A DNA stretch of 64,000 bases from NCBI GenBank assembly GCA_003260075.1, contig QLIY01000362.1, positions 1 through 64,000 of the forward strand, given 5' to 3'. A program made the translations under genes and the position numbers. Below, piece after piece: positions 56,701 through 64,000 of the stretch (its first letter is position 1; each line of letters opens with the position of its first letter). This DNA is from Phallusia mammillata. Lineage: Eukaryota; Chordata; Ascidiacea; Phlebobranchia; Ascidiidae. The notes under the pieces are model-generated. The model made no database searches, was not told the origin of the DNA, and saw nothing but the letters and a program-made list of their open reading frames with translations.

Positions 56701-59700
56701 TTATCACTGTCACTACAACAAGGTATAAGTTTGTTATAATGTGATTTGTGGAGGAATAAAAAACATTAATTTATTTGGTCAATCTAAAAATTTGTGTTGA
56801 GGTGTACTGCAAACACATAAACATTACCGGTTGTTGATTGTGTTGTCGTTTCACGTGTCGTCCTCGCTGTGGTGGAAACAGGTGCAACTAAACAGAAAAT
56901 ACATAGTTTGTAAGACAAACAAGCTTAATATACGCAGCTTTATATACACTTGGTGTTGATATGCTCAGTCAATTTTTTGTCAAATTTAACCAACTGTAAA
57001 ACTTAAAACTTTATGTCGACCAAATTACAGGAGGTTTTAGCAAAATGAAGTGGGTTGTGGGTTTCAACCTTTACATGCGATAAATAGTTGGTGCAGCTAC
57101 ACACTTTGGAACAACAAGAACTTACTCTTTTTGTAACGAATAGCGAATCCACGCTTTGTAAGTGTGTTGTCTGAAGTAAACATCAGCTTTACACCATTCC
57201 CACTGGATGTCAGGTTCATTGGGGTTTGTGTTGGAGAGTGTAACAGTGGGCTGGATTCATGGCGGCCATCGAAAATCTACACAAAAACATATTTAATGGA
57301 ACAGTCAATCAGAAGATATTTCTGTCAGGGGAAAAAATATGTTAAAGCCCAAGTGCATGTGAATGTTAGTGTGGTGAAAGCCTCTTAGTTTAATTTGTAA
57401 AGAAAGTTGTGGCATTAGAAAAAATAAAGTTATTTTTTTGTTAGTTTTTACAATTTTAGTTTTTTTCTGCAGTTGGGACTTGGATTTTAGATTTAAGCAT
57501 TAATGGTTTTTTTTTGTTTAAATGTTTAATTTAGTATTTTACCTGCAAAGTATCACAACAAGTTTCCACGCTTATTTCAGTGATTTCGATTTGGATGGTG
57601 GAGCCGGGCTCAGGGGAGATGATCAGCCATTGGCACTTTGCTCGGCTCGGATAATTTTCAGGAAACATCGGGGAGTAGAGTTGTTGCCATGACGATGTTG
57701 CTTCGGAGGTAAATCCACAGGAATTGCGAGAAAGATTGCCAGCTGTGAACAACAGAGGTATTTACACAATCATATAATATTTGTGATGTCCTGCTACACA
57801 AAAGCAATGTACTATCTTTTGTATGACACAAGTTGTAGCGAGTGCATATAAGCCCCATACAAGCAAAATAGACATACACCAACTAACCAGGAACAGAATA
57901 TGCTGAAGCCAAGAATCCTGGCCTTGTTACAGTTGAGTCTGATGTGAAATTAACGACCAGCATTCCTGTTGTTGTTCGAAACTTCATTTCATCACCAGAC
58001 ATGCTTTGCAGTTTTGTTATGAGCCTTCTGTCTTCTCCATCAAAAAGCTTTATGAGACAAATAACAAAGTTGAAAATATGTTAAATTCTTACCATTGTTG
58101 AAAATTTTACCTCAACATAATCACAGCAAACTTCAATGTCCATTTCTTCCAAACTAAACTCAATTTCATGGTCCGCAGGCGCAATTAATGTCCAAGTGCA
58201 AAAAGTATCTTTTGGGTAGTTTTGGGGGTAATTTGGGGATGCTATGCCAACTGGGTCATTTTCAATTCGACCAACAAACCCACATGTCAGGTTTCCAATT
58301 CCAACAACTAAAACATAAAATATATTACTCAAATTTCTTAAATATTGGGAGCAAGTGTGTATATTGATGATTTTGACACAAACCTTGTGTGGTTGCAGAT
58401 GTTGGTGGAATTGGTTTTTCTTCTTTTGCAACTGCGTGTAAATTTTTTTGTAAAACATAAAATCCATTGGTTACATAATTACTTACCCAACTCGAAAGTT
58501 CCCCGGAAACCCGATCTTTGTACGCTTCTGTCGCTATGGAATAAGATGTCTATGGAAGTGGCATCGACCTCAAATGTTTGGTCACTTAAGGTTCCGAACA
58601 GTTTATGAACCTCTGTTCCATCAACTGATATCTAAACACCCATCAATGTTTAGTATTTATAACAATTCACTGGCATAGTATGCAAAAGCACAATGTCAGG
58701 ACGACAAACTACACAAATCTCACCCTAAGATAGTCACAACATGTTTCGGTGGTGAATTCCTGAAAGTTGAATCGGACAAAGTAACTTTGCCGACCCCCGA
58801 TCGTCCAGCTGCAATCTTGATTTGCTGGGTAATTATACGGCCATCGGGGTGACGCAAAAAATTTCGTGGTCAAACTTGCTTCTGCATGATTTCCACATTC
58901 CATAACTATGATGTCATAATCAAGTAAAAATGTGCTTTTTGTGTGACAAAAACGTTTTTGCAAAAGATTTGTGAAGATACGTTTACCATCCTTCAAACAT
59001 AAGCAGAATTTATTTGTGGATACTAGATTCTACCACACTAATCTCTTTTTGTTATTTAATATTTGTAAACTTCTTGGTCAGTAACTTACATGCATGTAGC
59101 TGTGGCGATGTTGTTTCTGAGGCAGTTGTTGTGGTAACCAATGGAACTGAAACATTTTGTGGAGTTTAAAAACTGGAAGTGAGATGTTAGGTATTTTGCA
59201 TGGAACTGGTTTGTGTTTTTTACTTTGCAGTGAAAACTTTTCACAAGTTTATGGAGAGAAAATATTTTGTTCTTCAGTATTGAGCTATGTGCTGTTTTCA
59301 GCAGAAAAAGTTGTGTAATTTGACCTTTAGATTTCTTCTACTTACCAAGTGTTGAACATAAGTTTTAAATCAACTAGTTAAATTTAGGTTTGTAGTTACC
59401 AAGTTTGAATGAGCCATAAAATCCACTTTTCTCTAAACTTCCATCACTGTGAAACAAAAGTTGAAGGTTTGTGACATCATACTGCTCGATTGTGTTGTCT
59501 GTGTTCCCTGCAAATCTGTTAAGTTGAGAACCACTGCTTGAAATCTGATGAAAAAGTATTGGTTTTGTGACTGAAGGTATTTTGCTTGTCCTGACACCCG
59601 ACATGAGCATACGATTTTTGCAACGTGTTACTTAAACTTGACTAAATGTAGGAATATATTAATGAATATATTAATATAACAGTTTATTCACCTCTAAGTA

Positions 59701-62700
59701 GTCGCAGCAAGCTTCTGTATTAAACTGAGTAAAGTTGAATTGAATTGCAAATCCATCCTGTCCAACAATATTCCATCGGCAATCTTGTCGACTCGGGTAA
59801 TCACCCGGCCAACCTGGTGATGCGATGGTTTGTGGCGATAAACTTGCTTGTGTTGTTGAGTTGCATGACAGGAATGTTGGTGAAGGAGCTGTTGTTTGGG
59901 GAAAACCAAAGCATTAGAATGTGAACCTGCCCCTTGAAATAATCTAAGCTGTATGATACAACACAGCATATAAATTTTTTATACTTTTAAGAATTTTAAG
60001 TGAATACTGATTGAACACTCATTTTATTTATTTGAATCAGGATTGTGAACCCAAGCCTGTCAGTTGGTAAGATAAAACTGCCTAATCAGATGTTCTGTAA
60101 AATTGCACCATTAAGCTTAGCAAATTAGCATGATGTTTTAAACTTTCAAAGTTTGTACACAGTACCAACTTTGACCACAAGGTGTCACTGTTAGATCAGT
60201 GCCAACATTTTTTATCTGCTTACTTGATGTTTGTTGGGATGATGAGGTTGGGATTGTTGTGGGAACTGCTAGTGTGGAAACTGGAATATAAAATGTATTT
60301 GAAAGCTTTATTTCTTATTCATTCACATTTAAAACACTCATACCATATTTACTTACCAATTTTAAACGAGCCATAAAATCCACTTCTTTGAAAACTTCCA
60401 TCACTATGAAACAGAAGTTGAATGTTTGTGACATCATACTGTGTGATTATGTTGTCTGTGTTTCCAGCTATTCTTCGAAGTTGTGAACCACTGCTTGAAA
60501 TCTGAAAATTATGTAAACAACGAAAATGAGGAACTTGGGAGTAAAATTTGAATCAGATTGTGCTGTTTGTGACATAATAAAGGCATGTAGTCTGTTTTTC
60601 CACGGAAACTTCGTGACTAGAGAAGCTCATGTTTGATAGAACAGCTTATTCACCTCTAAGTAGTCACAGCAAGTTTCTGTGTTGAACTGAGTAAAATTGA
60701 ACTGAATTGCAAATCCATCCTGTCCGACAATATTCCATCTGCAATCCTGTCGACTTGGGTATTCACCCGGCCAACCTGGTGATGCGATGGTTTGTGGCGA
60801 TAAACTTGCTTGTGTCGTTGAGTTGCATGACAGGAATGTTGGTGAAGGAGAAGTTGAATTGTCATCAACTGAATATAACAAACATGGTCTGTAATTTTAA
60901 GTTGCAAGTTGGATTTTATTCATGACAGAAATAATACAAATGTTATTTTTAAACCTTGCATCTGTGGATTGTGTTGGTTTAGTGAAACATCAAATTATAG
61001 ATGAGGGATAGCAAATTATCCAAACCTGCAGTGTACGATATTCTGAATCCACGATATTGAATTCCAAGGTCAGATGTAAAGCGAAGTGTGACCGTTGGTG
61101 TCTTTGATTGATACAAAGTTCCCCTTGCTACTGAACCTGCCCATGTTGCAGTTTGCCGACCGTCGTCATAAAACTAAAAAGTTAAAGTTAGGAACAGTGA
61201 ATGATAATAAGCAAGCAGGTCATGAAAGCGAAACTTTGTTCAATAAATTAGTTTTTTTACCGCTGAACAATGATCTTGTACCAGAATAACTTACAATGAG
61301 TTTGTCGCAACAAGTTTCAGTGATGAACTCCTGCACTTGAATAACAATGTGAGTTCCTTCTGGTGCTTGAAGGTAAACCATGCACAGAGAATTTGCATTG
61401 TACGGACTGGGGTAGTTTGGTGATTCATGGAACTTTGTTTCTGATGTTGCTGCAAGCCTTGCATCACACGATCTTGTAGTTGCTGTGATAATTTTTATTA
61501 CAAAAATTCATTAGTTACACAAACATGAAATTAGTCACACAAACATGAAAGCAACAAACCAGTAGTTGTGGGTTCCGTAGATCTGGTGTCAGGAACTGAA
61601 AAACAGAAAGATCCCATATTAGGATGCTCAAGCATAAGTTTACCCCATGCAAAAGATAAGAGTGTTTTTATAATTGGCACTTTACATAACAACACAGACT
61701 CTTTGGTCTGCAAAATATATATTCACAGGGTGATACTTGGCACATTAAATGCACAGTGTTTTATGTTATCTATGGTAGGCCTACCATATTTCCATCCCCA
61801 AAAAGGAGGACACATTGTTGAAAAGAACATGAAAAAATACTTAAAGACCACCCAAAAATAAAAGCCTTTAGACGGTATTGAATTATAGTTCGAATAAAGT
61901 TTAACGTTTATCACATCACCACACGAAAATAACCTTCTTTTTATCAAAAAAATGTAAAATTCACCTGTAGTCTTCAAAAAATAAGCTGAAGATGTATATT
62001 TGGCTGTTTTCAAAGGCTTAATTGTCACATATGTATTTGGTAAATCAGAAATTCTTTAAAAAGGAGGACATTTGGGCACTTTTTCTTGTCCTCGGAGGAC
62101 AACTTGGTTTTTGTTAAAAAGGAGGACATGTCATCCAAAAAGAGGATGTATAATAGGCCTAATCTATGGTACACATTGTTCTGGTAATATCAACATTAAT
62201 TCGTTTGCCCAGCAATTAACTGCAGACAGTTGGTTTTCAGTATGCAATAAATTGTCTACAAGAAGGCCCAGTGATTGGAGCAACCAACTTGTGCTCACAA
62301 GGTTGTTGGTTCTGATCCCATTGACCTTTCTTTGAGCAAGAGACTTTAGCACATTACTCAAACCCACAGGAACCAAATTTAAAAAAAAGTTGAAATACAG
62401 TTGGGATTAGCATTCAACAAAACATATTGTATGTTAAAAGTTTGCAAGTGTTTAAAAAATGTTACCCAAAACAAAGCTCGCAGCGTAGCCTGGGTTTGTG
62501 ACATAAGGGTCAGAGATGAACGTGACAGTTAAGTGTCGACTGGTGGATGTGTAAGTTCGGTTTCTCGTAATCAATCCTTGAATTCGAGCCAATGGTGCTA
62601 TTGTACTTAAGTGACTGTCAAAAATCTGGAAAAACAAAAGTTAGTAAATGATAAGGACATAAAGATGTTGCCGATTTCATGTGCAGTAAATTTTAGAGTG

Positions 62701-63948
62701 TATTGTTTAAAAGGATCCTATGAATGCATTTGTCTGGCAGAGTTGCATATTAAATATTGTCTCGCAAAGATGTAAAATAAAACTTTGCTGTTCTAAAGAT
62801 GTAACACTATTTATCGATTTGCATGCATATGAAGCTATAAGAATATTGTATCATTTATGTGTTTACAGCAGTGTGGTTGTTTATGCTGACAAATTCTTCG
62901 CTCTGCAATTTAACAAAACTTTTCTCAGCTTCTTTATACCTCCATATAGTCACAGCAACTTTCTGTGTTTCCTGCGTATACTGTGAGTTCAACTTGGTAA
63001 CCTCTGAAAGCTCGCAATGTCCAACTGCATCGTCGATTAGAAGGGTAACCTGTTGGATACCCAGGAGTGGTGAAAGTTCTCGGATAAAATGAAACGTCCG
63101 TGTTGAATCCACAAACATCTAAACCAATGTGTGCACAATTTGTTGATGGCAATTTACATTTGGTGTTTTTGTGAATATTGAAGTTTTTTTGCAAACTCAC
63201 CTTCTCGTCTAGTGCTCACACTATCGCTTGTCGGCGATACTCCTAAAGTAGAGTAAAGGTCAAGAAACATTCAATCAACTTACAAGGGTAAATTTTTTTC
63301 ACAAACCTGTTGGTTGTTCAGTTTCTTTTGATACTGCAAACAAATCAAGGGTTACTTATCCATGTGTGGGAAGATATAAATGCCGAAAATATTACCTGCT
63401 GTTACAGTTGCTGTGAAACCTTCATCAGTAAGTGATGAGTCGCTAAAGAATATCAGAGAAATGTAATTGCTGGATGAGAGCTGTAAGGCTTGAGATCGAC
63501 CGACACTTCCTTTCAGCTCATCAATCAGAAGTTCGCTGTCTTCTGTTCGGTTGGAGTTGTACAACTGTAGAATATATTGTTAAGTGGTTAGTATGTTTTT
63601 CTTTCGGATGAAAGTCAGTGGTTTAAATTATCTCAGCATTTACACTTGGTGTGATTGACTTCTGGGCCACGGAAGTTGTATATATATACATTGTTTAGTT
63701 GAAACCAGTTTGTGTTGTCATCAAATATACCATCTGTGTATACATTCTGTATAATTAGGAACTCACCCTAACACCATCACAACATGATTCCGTTTGGAAA
63801 CTAGTAAAGTTGACTTGTATCTTATATTGACTTGGTGCAGTCAAAACCATCCAACAATTCTGGCTGTTTACATAATTGTTTGGGTAATTTGGTGAAGTGA
63901 TCACCACAGGACTGCCGGGGGTGATTGTGACATCATAGTCGGAGCAAA
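53737..63948 (-). CDS. Multi-CUB / novel Cys region / von Willebrand A protein (5' end outside window)
   Basis: Exons visible on the minus strand total 1499 residues and hold frame at every junction. The eight CUB modules are each two exons, entered and left in phase 1 with a phase-0 split: 63948-63767/63564-63396, 63118-62940/62625-62466, 61482-61295/61173-61026, 60868-60654/60501-60357, 59888-59692/59544-59400, 58905-58724/58631-58487, 58307-58111/58047-57888, 57742-57543/57276-57126. Short Thr/Pro linker exons lie at 63333-63307, 63242-63201, 61595-61560, 60280-60224, 59146-59090, 58431-58384, 56887-56828 and 56712-56671. An unrecognised region follows (56441-56309, 56239-56128, 55877-55633, 55457-55285), then linkers 55208-55173 and 55083-55045. 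The vWA domain is 54958-54790, 54663-54591, 54531-54386, 54249-54144 and 53985-53880, with MIDAS-type DGSAS, TYT and VITDGS. The last exon, 53765-53737, ends in DEFGSGSAP. It is probably a secreted or matrix protein. The start, signal peptide and possibly more CUBs are beyond base 64000. Confidence 0.92.
55285..56441 (-). other. Unrecognised ~220-residue Cys-containing segment between CUB array and vWA domain
   Basis: Four exons encode NKCPNNDVPFLPGC, then YDKTWICSTLFLND, NYYNHCVKESLLIC, a Met-rich stretch (MMTQSIMNMTNVMS), DAFCSSDSRFLDEL, NICNLTKLTQGLQQMMNFL, VEFCRSYKSMVDS, EGLCDFSYFARF and SSDLPKC. About ten Cys are spread through what looks mainly helical. I do not recognise the family. 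It may be a diverged known domain; the call is only that it is coding, in frame and lies between the linkers and the vWA domain. Confidence 0.75.
61784..62153. mobile_element. Possible hAT-like non-autonomous element in a CUB-gene intron
   Basis: About 370 bp bounded by the 8-mer TAGGCCTA (61776-61783 and 62154-62161), a candidate target duplication. Repeated AAAAAGGAGGACA motifs occur in the interior and weakly similar inverted ends. The 8-mer is itself palindromic, so the flank match alone is weak evidence. Confidence 0.4.
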
Positions 63949-64000
63949 CTAAACAAATTATTGTGATGAAAGTTGTGGTTATAGAATTGCTAGTCGTGGC

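Noticed and set aside
1..64000. CRISPR arrays, bacterial operons, tRNA or rRNA genes
   Set aside because: None seen: the genes are spliced eukaryotic genes, the repeats are transposon-derived or assembly duplications, and no cloverleaf or rRNA motif was recognised by eye.

Overview
The window looks like a chromosomal segment from an ascidian-type (Ciona-like) tunicate. The DNA is AT-rich. The genes are split into many short exons with GT-AG introns, mostly under 1 kb, and their products match chordate families closely. The tunicate placement is an inference from gene content, compactness and apparent high heterozygosity; no species-specific marker was checked.

Layout, left to right. (1) A small minus-strand gene (1366-2167) encodes a C11orf98-like nucleolar-type basic protein. 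(2) Two plus-strand PLAC8-family genes (3408-4042 and 4828-5375) are a tandem duplication with the same three-exon structure. (3) A complete 18-exon minus-strand Golgi alpha-mannosidase II gene (12603-5734) follows. (4) An intronless minus-strand CCDC186-like coiled-coil gene (17880-15460) lies head to head with (5) a complete 35-exon plus-strand UBR3-type E3 ubiquitin ligase gene (18751-33756). (6) About 9 kb (33757-42818) has no recognisable gene but holds transposon fragments and assembly duplications. (7) A nine-exon plus-strand gene (42819-49085) encodes a secreted/membrane ZP-domain protein. (8) A second gene-poor stretch contains a scaffold gap inside a TA-flanked transposon. (9) A large minus-strand gene (from beyond the right edge down to 53737) encodes eight CUB domains, a Cys-containing region I do not recognise, and a C-terminal von Willebrand A domain; its 5' end is outside the window.

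I assembled exons by hand and required the reading frame to carry through every junction. All complete genes closed in frame: mannosidase 1140 aa, UBR3-like 1724 aa, ZP protein 407 aa, PLAC8-like 145 and 144 aa, C11orf98-like 108 aa, and the CUB/vWA protein 1499 aa within the window.

Functionally the genes are not an operon-like set. They cover housekeeping secretory-pathway functions (mannosidase II, CCDC186), ubiquitin signalling (UBR3) and extracellular matrix or surface proteins (ZP, CUB/vWA).

The main non-gene signals are three. First, about a dozen G-runs (and one N) mostly sit between near-identical direct repeats, and I read these as assembly joins of the two haplotypes. Second, several small DNA transposons have clear target-site duplications (hAT 8 bp, Mutator-like 9 bp, pogo-like TA). 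Third, a dispersed repeat family carries a hammerhead-ribozyme-like core (CTGATGA...GAAAC), including one 88-nt-arm inverted dimer inside a mannosidase intron.
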